Below the pieces are notes generated by a model. The model ran no database searches and was not told where the DNA came from. It saw only the letters and a list, made by a program, of their open reading frames with translations. A stretch of DNA of 64,000 bases from Deltaproteobacteria bacterium (lineage in GTDB: Bacteria; Desulfobacterota; Binatia; HRBIN30; JACQVA1): contig JACOST010000001.1 in NCBI GenBank assembly GCA_016178705.1, positions 115,391 to 179,390 on the forward strand. Reading direction: 5' to 3'. Positions 9,016 through 16,748 of the stretch are shown here, piece after piece. Position 1 is the stretch's first letter. Each line of letters opens with the position of its first letter. A program made the translations under genes and the position numbers.

Positions 9016-10134
9016 TTACGGCGCTCGGTGCGGACGCCAACGGCGCGCATACTCGATCGGCAACGTCGAGATCTGGCTGCCGTTGAGATGACCGAACACT
9101 TCGTCAGACCGCACGAACAGCCCAAGGAAACGGTCCATGGCTTGCACTTGCGAGCGGTACCGGCCGAGCGCGTCGCGCTTGTGGGCGACCTCGTCAGGGG
9201 TCAGATCGAGCCGCAGCCAGGCGGTATGCGAGAGGCTCTCGTGCCCAGCACTCGAGCCGCCGATGCCGGCGCGGTTGACCGCGACCTGCCAGAGCGGGTT
9301 GCCTGGGTACTCTGGGTAGTGAACGAGGTAGGTCAGCACCTCAGTATGCGTGAATGGAGCGATCTGCGCCTCGCGCAACTCGCGTAGCGCGTCGAGCACG
9401 AAGCCACCGGTGGTACAGTGATCGGGATGGCGATCGCGCGGATCGGGAATCGCCACCCAGTCGGGCACGAAATCGCGGAGCAGATCGCGCAGCTCGCGCT
9501 TGAGGTCGACCCCCGAGTACTCGATGCCTTGCCGCGGGCTCTCCTCGTAGGGCGGGCGATCCGATTCGGTGAATGGTGACCGATAGGGGCGGCTCTCCGG
9601 CCAGTTGTCGCTCCAGAGATCATCGATCCCGTCATCGGGAAAGCCGAAGAACGTGCTGCCGATCTGCTTGCCACCAAGGACTTCAACGGCGCGCAGCGCT
9701 TCGTGATGGCGGCGCTCACCGTAGGCGCGAAAGTCTCGACCTGAAACCTTGACGTGTTTGTTTTCCGCGACCACGGCGCTGCGAAAGCCGTCGCCGTTCG
9801 TAACGAAAACCACTCGTACTGTGCCGCCGAGTGCGATCACCCGTTGCATCAGGCCGCCAGCGCCCAGTGTTTCGTCGTCGGGGTGCGGAGCCACCACCAG
9901 CAGTCGAATCTTACCCGGCACGCGCAACGGGTTGGGGCGCGGTGGCGCCAGGCTGACACCCGGCACGCCTGGAAGTTTGATCGCGGGCGGGGTCGAGTCG
10001 AGCGTCGGCCGCGCGGGTCCATTCGGGAGGGCCTGCTCGCTACGACGATCGACGGCGCTGCCGCCAACGGGCGCGGCGATCACTCCGACGACGAGCGCGG
10101 TAACTAACCAGAGTCTTTGAGCAGACTTTCGCAT
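9016..10134 (-). CDS. PIG-L/LmbE-family deacetylase with signal peptide
   Basis: A 372-residue protein with an N-terminal signal sequence (LWLVTALVVGVIAAPVGGS) and a Pro-rich linker to about residue 75. The zinc site HPDDE is at 84-88 in VVAPHPDDETLGAGG, and a second histidine pair is in DRHPDHCTTG. PIG-L enzymes remove N-acetyl groups from GlcNAc-containing conjugates such as GlcNAc-phosphatidylinositol or mycothiol precursors. Export makes a cell-envelope glycan a likely substrate here. It lies 15 bp from the response-regulator gene, which is transcribed ahead of it. Confidence 0.87.
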   Translation of the reverse strand: MRKSAQRLWLVTALVVGVIAAPVGGSAVDRRSEQALPNGPARPTLDSTPPAIKLPGVPGVSLAPPRPNPLRVPGKIRLLVVAPHPDDETLGAGGLMQRVIALGGTVRVVFVTNGDGFRSAVVAENKHVKVSGRDFRAYGERRHHEALRAVEVLGGKQIGSTFFGFPDDGIDDLWSDNWPESRPYRSPFTESDRPPYEESPRQGIEYSGVDLKRELRDLLRDFVPDWVAIPDPRDRHPDHCTTGGFVLDALRELREAQIAPFTHTEVLTYLVHYPEYPGNPLWQVAVNRAGIGGSSAGHESLSHTAWLRLDLTPDEVAHKRDALGRYRSQVQAMDRFLGLFVRSDEVFGHLNGSQISTLPIEYARRWRPHRAP

Positions 10135-10149
10135 CGCGGCTTGAAGCGG

Positions 10150-10617
10150 TCAGGCCTTCTTTTTGCCGGCGACGGATTCTTCGGTTTTGGTGAGCCGCCG
10201 CTCAAGTTCGCGCGAGTGCACCTGGGCGCGGATGCGCGTGAACAGTTCCTGCTTGTTGAGTGGCTTGGTGAGGTACTCGCTGACGCCCAGGGCCATGCCC
10301 CGCTGACGCGTTTCCATGTCGTCCTTGGCGGTCAGCAGAATCACTGGGATGGCGCGCGTCGCGTCACTGGCGCGTAGGTGCTCGCACACCTGCAGGCCAT
10401 CCATATTCGGCATCATGACGTCGAGCACGATGACGTCGGCTGGTTGCCGCGCCAGGGCATCAAGGCAGCCCTGCCCGCTGTCGACGGTTTGGCACTCGTA
10501 GCCTTCACGCCCCAACAGTCGTGACAAAATCTCCAATGCGTGTGGGTCGTCATCGACGATGAGCACCCGCCCCTTGGGCGCCTGAATCGCTTCTTCTTGC
10601 ATGACTGGTTTTCCCAT
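10150..10617 (-). CDS. Stand-alone response-regulator receiver protein
   Basis: A 155-residue CheY-like receiver. It has the acidic pocket DDD (22-24) in ILIVDDD-type context, the phospho-acceptor Asp66 in VIVLDVMMPNMDG, Thr in LLTAKDD and the conserved Lys118 in YLTKPL. No output domain follows, only a charged tail (ELERRLTKTEESVAGKKKA). It lies 9 bp downstream of the sigma-54 activator on the same strand. That activator has no receiver of its own, so a phosphorelay between the two is a natural guess. No histidine kinase is nearby. Confidence 0.88.
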   Translation of the reverse strand: MGKPVMQEEAIQAPKGRVLIVDDDPHALEILSRLLGREGYECQTVDSGQGCLDALARQPADVIVLDVMMPNMDGLQVCEHLRASDATRAIPVILLTAKDDMETRQRGMALGVSEYLTKPLNKQELFTRIRAQVHSRELERRLTKTEESVAGKKKA

Positions 10618-10626
10618 CGCCGTCCT

Positions 10627-11619
10627 TTAGATCAAGTAGCCTTCCGCGGCATCCCCACCGCTGCCTTTGCGGCGTAGCTTGGCGACGAGGGTGGTACGCT
10701 TGAGGCCGAGGAGTCGAGCCGCGGCCTGTTTGTTACCCTTGGTGCGGCGCAGCGCCTCATCGATGAGACGGTACTCGAATTCCTCCACGGCTTGGTTCAG
10801 ATCGATCCCTTCCTCTGTCAGCGTCGGGCGCGGAATTTTCTTCTCCGAAATGAACGAGCGAATGTTGGGCGGCAGCTGTTGAATGTGGATGATGCCGTCA
10901 TCGCTCAAGATCACCAGGCGTTCGACCAGATTCTCCAACTCCCGCACATTGCCGGGCCAATCGTATTCCCACAGGTGCACCAGAGCCTCGTCCGAAACCC
11001 GAACCGGCGCGGCCGACCCTTGCCGCTTCGCATTGTGCTTTTCGAGGAAGTGCTGCACCAAGATCGGGATGTCTGAACGCCGCTCGCGCAACGGTGGAAT
11101 GAGGAGCGGAATAACTTGGAGGCGGTAGAAGAGATCCTCGCGGAAGCGCCCCTTCTCGACCTCGACGGAGAGCTCGCGATTGGTGGCGGCGACCACGCGA
11201 ACGTCGACCTTAACGGTGCGATCGGCGCCCACCGGCCTGATCTCGCGGTCCTGCAGCACCCGCAGCAGCTTCACTTGGAGCTGGGAGGTCATCTCACCGA
11301 TCTCGTCGAGAAAAATCGTCCCGCCGTTGGCCAGTTGAAACATGCCCATGCGGGTGCCGATTGCCCCGGTGAATGCCCCGCGCTCGTGACCGAACATCTC
11401 CGACTCGAGCAACTCTGGTGGAATGGCTCCACAGTTGACGGCGATGAACGGATTGCTGGCGCGTTTGCTGTTGGCGTGAATGTAGCGTGCGACCAGTTCC
11501 TTGCCTGTGCCGCTCTCCCCCGAGATCATTACCGTCGAGTCGGTGGTGGCGACCCGGTGCGCAATGCTCAGGAGCTTTTCCATCACCGGGTGGTTGCCCT
11601 TGATCGTAAACGCGTCCAT
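10627..11619 (-). CDS. Sigma-54-dependent transcriptional activator without receiver domain
   Basis: From the ATG at 11619 the protein is 330 residues. The AAA+ core starts almost at once: Walker A GESGTGKE (34-41), the sigma-54 contact loop GAFTGA (81-86), Walker [11 protein letters not shown] (101-110) and the R-finger region [15 protein letters not shown] Fis-type HTH closes the protein ([16 protein letters not shown]). It needs RpoN-dependent promoters, and it must be regulated by something other than a fused sensor, possibly the adjacent receiver. No -24/-12 target promoter was identified in the window. Confidence 0.92.
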   Translation of the reverse strand: MDAFTIKGNHPVMEKLLSIAHRVATTDSTVMISGESGTGKELVARYIHANSKRASNPFIAVNCGAIPPELLESEMFGHERGAFTGAIGTRMGMFQLANGGTIFLDEIGEMTSQLQVKLLRVLQDREIRPVGADRTVKVDVRVVAATNRELSVEVEKGRFREDLFYRLQVIPLLIPPLRERRSDIPILVQHFLEKHNAKRQGSAAPVRVSDEALVHLWEYDWPGNVRELENLVERLVILSDDGIIHIQQLPPNIRSFISEKKIPRPTLTEEGIDLNQAVEEFEYRLIDEALRRTKGNKQAAARLLGLKRTTLVAKLRRKGSGGDAAEGYLI

Positions 11620-11783
11620 CGTTGTCCCTAATACCTCACAGACAAAGTGACAAAAAATTAACAGCAAGAGGGGCCGATTACAAGAGCAGCGCCCAACCGG
11701 ACGACAATTTTTTATCTCTGCGGCCAGAGTGCGCTGCGCCGTATGGGGTTGTTTGGTATGGAGGCCGGGCGGCAGGAGGCGAA

Positions 11784-12503
11784 ATGCGATCTGATGGGAG
11801 ACGGGCCGACGAAATTCGCCCGGTGGTGATGACGCCAGGATTCATTCGCAGCACCGACGGTTCGGTGTTGATCGAAATGGGCGAGACCCGCGTGATTTGT
11901 ACCGCGACGATCGAAGACAAGGTTCCGCAATTCTTGCGGGACAGCGGACGCGGCTGGGTGACGGCGGAGTACGGCATGCTGCCGGGATCGGGCGATACGC
12001 GCATCGAGCGCGAGGTGACCCGCGGGCGAATCGGCGGCCGAACCCACGAGATCCAGCGGCTCATCGGCCGCAGCCTGCGCGCCGTCACCGACATGACCAA
12101 GCTGGGCGAGCGCACGGTCTGGATTGATTGCGATGTGATTCAAGCCGACGGAGGAACCCGCACGGCCTCGATCACCGGTGCGTACGTCGCGCTGGCACTT
12201 GCCGTGCGCAAGCTTGCAGCGCAGGGCAAGAGTGGGAACGGGGCGCTCCGCGAAGCGGTCGCAGCGATCAGTGTCGGCGTCGTCGGTAGTGAGGTGCTGG
12301 TCGACCTTCGTTACGACGAAGACAGCCGCGCGGCCGTCGACATGAACTTCGTCATGACCCAGGGTGGCCAGTACGTCGAGGTCCAAGGTACCGCGGAGCA
12401 CAATCCATTCAGCAAGGTGCAACTGGATCACATGGCGGAGCTCGCGTGGGCAGCGATCACTCAGTTGACCCGCGCGCAAGCGGACCTGCTAGCCAAGATG
12501 TGA
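11784..12503 (+). CDS. rph: Ribonuclease PH
   Basis: The ATG at 11784 follows a clear ribosome site (ggcaggagg) and gives 239 residues, the family length. Diagnostic segments are MRSDGRRADEIRPV, GSVLIEMGETRVICTA, RGWVTAEYGMLPGSG, ERTVWIDCDVIQADGGTRTA and the C-terminal QGTAEHNPFSK. RNase PH trims the 3' ends of tRNA precursors by phosphorolysis and acts as a hexamer. It is followed by rdgB, a common bacterial pairing, but here a dispersed repeat separates the two genes. Confidence 0.96.
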   Translation: MRSDGRRADEIRPVVMTPGFIRSTDGSVLIEMGETRVICTATIEDKVPQFLRDSGRGWVTAEYGMLPGSGDTRIEREVTRGRIGGRTHEIQRLIGRSLRAVTDMTKLGERTVWIDCDVIQADGGTRTASITGAYVALALAVRKLAAQGKSGNGALREAVAAISVGVVGSEVLVDLRYDEDSRAAVDMNFVMTQGGQYVEVQGTAEHNPFSKVQLDHMAELAWAAITQLTRAQADLLAKM

Positions 12504-12684
12504 CAGAAAACTCACCGCCGAGGACGCGGAGATCGCAGAGAGAGCGTCGCCACGGAGAGTATTCCAGCCATTTTCGTTAACCTCATTGGCGATGGACTTT
12601 CGTTTGGCTTCTTCGTGGTCTCCCGCTCATTGGCTCGGCGCTCTCGGCGCGCTCTGCGGTGAATCCGTTCATGTCACATCAGGG
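12503..12684 (+). repeat. Dispersed repeat (Rep-A), copy 1
   Basis: About 180 bp between rph and rdgB closely matches 21561-21740 and, inverted, 27901-28023. It begins ctcaccgccgaggacgcgg and ends with gctctgcggtgaatccgttc and cacatcaggg. The two ends form an imperfect inverted repeat of about 30 bp (ctcaccgccgag against attcaccgcagag), as in a MITE. The copy runs to the presumed start of rdgB. Confidence 0.8.
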
Positions 12685-12691
12685 TTGGCTC

Positions 12692-13303
12692 GTGCCTGAA
12701 GCGCCGCGGTTGATATTCGCGACTCGCAACGCAGGCAAGGTCGCCGAGTTCCAGGATCTGCTCGCTGGTCTCGCTATCACTCTGCTTTCGCTCCGCGAGT
12801 TCGCCGCGATTCCGGAAATTCCCGAGGACGCTTCGACGTATCGCGAGAATGCCCTGGCGAAGGCCGAGGTGGTGTGCCGACACCTTGGGTTGCCAGCACT
12901 CGCCGACGATTCGGGTCTCGAAGTCGACGCACTCGCCGGCAGTCCCGGTGTGCGGTCGGCCCGCTTTGCGGGCGAACCCGCCGACGATCAGCGCAACATC
13001 GCCAAGTTGCTCGCCGCCCTGCGCGACGTGCCTGCAACCGCGCGCACCGCGCGCTTCCGCTGTACGATCGTCGTGGCGCGGCCCGATGGGGGCGTGTTGA
13101 CGGCGGACGGATCGTGCGAGGGCCTGATCGCGCCGCAACCGGCCGGCAGCGGCGGGTTCGGCTACGATCCGGTTTTCCTCGTGCCGGCACTCGGGCGTAC
13201 CTTCGCCGAGCTGCCGTTGTCGCAGAAGCACGCCCTCAGTCATCGCGCCCGCGCCTGTGCCGTGTTGCGTCCACGTTTGGAGCGCTTTCTGCGCGGCGAG
13301 TAA
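12692..13303 (+). CDS. rdgB: Non-canonical purine NTP pyrophosphatase (RdgB/HAM1)
   Basis: The N-terminal LIFATRNAGKVAEF is the substrate-binding signature of ITPase/RdgB; SLEVDALAG-type text appears as ADDSGLEVDALAGSPGVRSARFAG, and GGFGYDPVF and LSQKHALSHRA complete the family motifs. It hydrolyses dITP and XTP to keep them out of DNA. I place the start at GTG 12692 because it has aggg upstream and lies just outside repeat copy 1. ATG 12671 and GTG 12659 are in frame but fall inside the repeat. Confidence 0.93.
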   Translation: MPEAPRLIFATRNAGKVAEFQDLLAGLAITLLSLREFAAIPEIPEDASTYRENALAKAEVVCRHLGLPALADDSGLEVDALAGSPGVRSARFAGEPADDQRNIAKLLAALRDVPATARTARFRCTIVVARPDGGVLTADGSCEGLIAPQPAGSGGFGYDPVFLVPALGRTFAELPLSQKHALSHRARACAVLRPRLERFLRGE

Positions 13304-13406
13304 GTTGATTTCAAGTATTCCCTCTGTTACAGCCACGCAGCGTGCGAGTTCCGTGATCGATCGAGCACGAGGAGCACCACGGGTCATACGACGCTGCCGA
13401 TGTGAA

Positions 13407-13480
13407 CGGGGTGTGGCGCAGCCTGGTAGCGCACCTGCCTTGGGCGCAGGGGGTCGGAGGTTCAAATCCTCTCACCCCGA
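13407..13480 (+). tRNA. tRNA-Pro (TGG)
   Basis: Acceptor strands cggggtg and caccccg pair fully. The D arm is gcgcagcctggtagcgc. The anticodon stem cctgc/gcagg encloses loop cttgggc with anticodon TGG. The T arm is ggaggttcaaatcctc. CCA is not encoded. It is first of a four-tRNA cluster. Confidence 0.95.
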
Positions 13481-13544
13481 CTTCGATTCGGACGACGTGT
13501 GGCCACGGCATCGCACCAGAGCACGATCGATGTGCGACGTACGG

Positions 13545-13618
13545 GCGCCAGTAGCTCAGGTGGATAGAGCAACGGCCTTCTAAGCCGTAGGTCTCCGGTT
13601 CGAATCCGGACTGGCGCG
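13545..13618 (+). tRNA. tRNA-Arg (TCT)
   Basis: Acceptor gcgccag pairs with ctggcgc. The D arm is gctcaggtggatagagc. The anticodon stem acggc/gccgt holds loop cttctaa (anticodon TCT). The T arm is tccggttcgaatccgga. CCA is not encoded. Confidence 0.95.
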
Positions 13619-13665
13619 TCTGCTTGAGAGGCTGGTGCGGTGATCGCGCGCACGGGGGGAAGTAT

Positions 13666-13738
13666 GGTGGGCGTAGCTCAATGGTAGAGCACTGGACTGT
13701 GGCTCCAGGGGTTGAGGGTTCGAAACCCTTCGCTCACC
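13666..13738 (+). tRNA. tRNA-His (GTG)
   Basis: The extra 5' G (G-1) facing C73, unique to tRNA-His, is present at 13666. Acceptor gtgggcg pairs with cgctcac. The anticodon stem ctgga/tccag holds loop ctgtggc with anticodon GTG. The T arm is gagggttcgaaaccctt. A short T-run follows at once. Confidence 0.95.
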
Positions 13739-13815
13739 CTTTTTTCAGTAACCGCTCCGCGCAGCCACTTGAGTTGCGTTCGCGGGTATGGTGAGAGTGC
13801 TGCGCGTCGTCGTAC

Positions 13816-13889
13816 GGGCCGCTAGCTCAGTTGGCTAGAGCAGCTGACTCTTAATCAGCGGGTCGAGTGTTCGAGTCACTCGCGGCCCA
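13816..13889 (+). tRNA. tRNA-Lys (CTT)
   Basis: Acceptor gggccgc pairs with gcggccc. The anticodon stem gctga/tcagc holds loop ctcttaa with anticodon CTT. The T arm is gagtgttcgagtcactc. Its last bases (gcggcccac) are repeated exactly 1,400 bp downstream, so this gene looks like the attachment site of an integrated element. Confidence 0.95.
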
Positions 13890-13994
13890 CTCGGGAAAGC
13901 CCCTGAGCAATCGGGGGCTTTTTCTTTTGCCGCGCGGTGCTTCACCGGCTCAACGGTCGTTTGGTGCCAACTGGTGCCAAAGAATTTTCGAGCC
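13881..13994 (+). repeat. Putative att repeat, tRNA-proximal copy, with integrase 3' remnant
   Basis: This segment starts with the 3' end of tRNA-Lys (cgcggcccac) and continues through the terminator hairpin to ttggtgccaactggtgccaa and agaattttcgagcc. The same series recurs at 15281-15397 with scattered changes. On the minus strand it reads WHQLAPNDR-stop (stop at 13950-13952), a C-terminus often seen in tRNA-targeting tyrosine integrases. The rest of that integrase is gone. From here to 14253 I see no other feature. Confidence 0.68.
13896..13926 (+). terminator. Intrinsic terminator after the tRNA cluster
   Basis: aaagcccc at 13896-13903 pairs with gggggctttt around a short loop (tgagcaatc), and the descending arm runs into a T-rich stretch (tttttcttttg). 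It lies 7 nt after tRNA-Lys and probably ends the tRNA operon. Confidence 0.8.
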
Positions 13995-14253
13995 GGCAGC
14001 GAGCCCGTCAACGAATCGGTGCGAGTCCGCGTGCGGAAGATGCGAGTGCTATTGCAACGTCGTTATCGGCTTCGCATGCCCGAGTTGCGCGGTCCGAAAC
14101 GGGGTCGCGGGCGCTATGATCATGGCCGAGTCTCCAACGAGGTGATCGAATCGACTCGCCTGCCTCGTCCACCCCTCTGTCGTTTGTCGCCGAAGGTCGC
14201 CATCTGGTACTGTCAATTGAGTGCGGTCGGCGGCAGAGATGGGGAGAAGACCG

Positions 14254-14972
14254 ATGGCGAGAGGAAAACAGTGGATCAACTGGATCAAGCAGTTTCCGGG
14301 CGCGATTTTCCTATCCGTTTTAGTCGGCCTCCCTATCGTATTCTATTGCTTCTTTGATCCGGGCGGCCCTAAACCGTCGAACAATCTAGGGACAAGCCTC
14401 GTTACTGCGATGCATGCGCCCAGCAAATCCAGTGACACATCCTACGAAGTGGCCGTCTCACAGCAATGCGACGAAGCGTTGGAGTTGTTCACCGCCGCCT
14501 TTTGGGTTGAGCGGTACGCGACAGTAAAGTCAGCAACCCACCGGGGATTATTGAAGAAACTCGTGCAAGAGAGCGCCTGGCCTTCGCGGCCAGTCGGCGC
14601 TCGGACTTCATGCTCGCGTGCAAGCCCTGCGTGGGCGGCAATGCCAAGGTAGCCCGCGCGATGCGCAACGTCCTCTCGGACACCACACACAGCACCCCCT
14701 ACGTAGTCGCCGACACATCCTACGAAGTTGCCGTCTCGCAGCCATGCAAGGAAGCGTTGGAGTTGTTCACCGCCGCCTTTGATGCCGTGATACACGGCAG
14801 TAAGGGGAGTGTCGCGCGCCGAATCTTTGGGGCCAATCGGGCCGGAGAGGACTTTGCGCTCGCGTGCAAGCCCTACATGGGCGCCAATGCCGAGGTAGAC
14901 CGCATGATGCCCAACGTCGTGCAAGCTCATCAATGGCAGCACGAGATCGAGGTCGACGACGCACGCCGCTAG
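14254..14972 (+). pseudogene. Frameshifted membrane-anchored protein with an internal duplication
   Basis: The start is ATG 14254 (gggga upstream), followed by a membrane segment (AIFLSVLVGLPIVFYCFF). Two repeats follow: DTSYEVAVSQQCDEALELF at about 14432 and DTSYEVAVSQPCKEALELF at about 14710. In repeat 2 the text continues ...FALACKPYMGANAEV; the matching FMLACKPCVGGNAKV of repeat 1 lies in a different frame (ORF from 14610). A frameshift near 14565-14590 therefore splits what was one protein of about 240 residues. The family is unknown. It is the only gene inside the tRNA-Lys-flanked insert. Confidence 0.6.
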
Positions 14973-15280
14973 TAGCTAGCGACGCACCTTCCCTCGAGTG
15001 TTCAGCGACGCCTGTTCGTAAAGAGTTGGGCGCCTTCGGTATCTCCAAAGCGTTCGCGTCGGCGTCCTTGCTTCAGGCAACCGAGGGTGCCGTCTACGAA
15101 CTCTACCGCCAAGTCGAAGCTCTCCCGTGAAGGGCACGATTCCGCGCGTCGGAGGATCTTCGAATTGACAGCCACGCTGACAGCCAAGCCGCCAACAAGG
15201 AAGCGGACGGGCGCGGATGGAACCGTACGACAAGTGCAATCGCAGCGAGCGGAAATCACTCCGCGCGACGCTGCGGACAA

Positions 15281-15397
15281 CGCGGCCCACTTGGGAATGC
15301 CCCTGAGAAATCGGAGGGTTTTGCTTTTGCCTCACGACGCTTCGCCGGCTAATCAGTGATTTGGTGCCAACTTTGGTGCCAAAGAATCTTGCGAGCC
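15281..15397 (+). repeat. Putative att repeat, distal copy
   Basis: The segment reads cgcggcccac, then tgggaatgcccctgag and on to ttggtgccaactttggtgcc, matching 13881-13994 with scattered differences. The copy of the tRNA 3' end starts exactly 1,400 bp after the original. On the minus strand it encodes DSLAPKLAPNH-stop (stop at 15353-15355), again an integrase-like C-terminus with no integrase body behind it. The remaining spacer (14973-15280 and 15398-15517) shows no supported gene. Confidence 0.68.
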
Positions 15398-15517
15398 TCC
15401 GATCAAATCTTCGCGCTCGCCGCGCACGTCCGTCGCGCGACTCGCGACTTCACGGCTCTTGACGCGTACAGGTTCGACAGCTTTCCGGATCAGTCGTGTC
15501 GCGCTAAAATCGACGGC

Positions 15518-16306
15518 ATGGACAAGCCGGTAGAGCGAATCAGGCGATGGCTATGGGGCCGTGTCGCAGCAGCGGTATTTGGAGTGGTCGTCAAGAGGCT
15601 TTGGGGGCTTGCCGCAGTGACTGCCGTGGTTGCCATTGTGACTGGAACCGCTGGCCAGATCCTTGTTGGGCTGCTTTCTGGCGTCGCGGCATTGGTGATT
15701 GCGACCCTTGGTCTAACGCTTTCACGCAATCAAGATGGGATCACTGCTTTTGCCCGTAAACGGGCCGGTATCTTGAGTGACTGCGCTGAGGAACTCCTCG
15801 ATTCCGTTGAACCGTCGGGTTTGTTCTACATTGAGACGGAGGAAGGACAACGCTTCGTCTCGACCGAGAATCGTTTTTTCTTTGACTCCCACGACCGCCA
15901 AAAGCGCCTTGAGTATCTGGATGCACTGGAGAAGGAACTTGCTAGTTTTGATCTGGTTCAACGCGAGCCGCGCAATCGAATTGATGATGCGCCGATCTTC
16001 AGCCTAACCGTATCGGGCTGGATACGAATAAAGGGCAAAGCACGGAAAGACTTTGATCGAATCTTCGAGACCCATGGTCAATTGACACACACCCAAGAGC
16101 AGGTTTTGCGCGCGATGATCGAACAGCCACCCGCAACTGATCTATTGCACCAATTGCGGACCGCGACTCACCTTTACGATTGGGACCTCGAAAAATTCCG
16201 TGAATTCACAAATCGCACACCCGCGGGCTACTGGAGGAATGGTCTCCCGACCTGGGACGCTGCGCGGTACTTCCGCGCAAAGAAAATCCTCGGGTTAACC
16301 AAGTGA
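15518..16306 (+). CDS. Hypothetical membrane protein, 262 aa
   Basis: I start at ATG 15518; the frame is open upstream but runs into the att repeat. After a basic N-terminus there are two closely spaced membrane helices (LAAVTAVVAIVTGTAGQILV and LLSGVAALVIATLGLTLS). The long cytosolic part contains a probable winged-helix region (THTQEQVLRAMIEQ, then DLLHQLRT) and an aromatic-rich C-terminus. No family is recognised. It sits just outside the distal att repeat, in the accessory region, and has lower GC than the core genes. Confidence 0.65.
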   Translation: MDKPVERIRRWLWGRVAAAVFGVVVKRLWGLAAVTAVVAIVTGTAGQILVGLLSGVAALVIATLGLTLSRNQDGITAFARKRAGILSDCAEELLDSVEPSGLFYIETEEGQRFVSTENRFFFDSHDRQKRLEYLDALEKELASFDLVQREPRNRIDDAPIFSLTVSGWIRIKGKARKDFDRIFETHGQLTHTQEQVLRAMIEQPPATDLLHQLRTATHLYDWDLEKFREFTNRTPAGYWRNGLPTWDAARYFRAKKILGLTK

Positions 16307-16748
16307 CTAAGGCTGACCTGCCCCCGAAAATCGGTCCGTCGGTAGGTTGAGGAAACGCGTTTTCTCGGTATGACTGCAACAGGATGGTGCTCCCGGTCAA
16401 GGGCGCGAGGGTCAAGAACACACGATCTCCCCGCGAGAGCCTAGGTCCCACGTTTGTGTTGTCCAAGTGCCTCGAGTCCGTACGAGAGCGGCGGCATCTG
16501 GACGTGTCTGCATACAACGAGAGGAGTGATATCGCGAAAAGAGACCGCGAGAATTGAACCTGGTGCGTCGCCTGCTGACGAACACCATGCGACCGTGCTT
16601 CTCGGTCACGTTGAGTCACTGGAGCCTCCGGATTTCTTACGCTTCACGTCCGGGTTGTCGCTGCTGCTCTGCTCCTGAAGGACCTTTTCACTTTCCCGTG
16701 CCAGGTCAAACGACAGCCGCCACGGACTGCGCCTCGCCAGTAAATCCA
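16307..16748. other. 442-bp gap with no supported gene
   Basis: No ORF here has convincing composition. The left end (tgacctgcccccgaaaatcg, from 16315) resembles the outer tip of IS3-type elements, but no partner end is visible. A tRNA-like string near 16540-16640 does not fold into a cloverleaf. This may be decayed mobile DNA. Confidence 0.4.

Noticed and set aside
9016..9387. Plus-strand ORF 8671-9387 overlapping the PIG-L and trmJ genes
   Set aside because: No family motifs, and it lies antisense to two well-supported genes.
16540..16640. tRNA-like string on the minus strand
   Set aside because: A possible acceptor pairing is interrupted by two bases and no T arm or anticodon stem forms.
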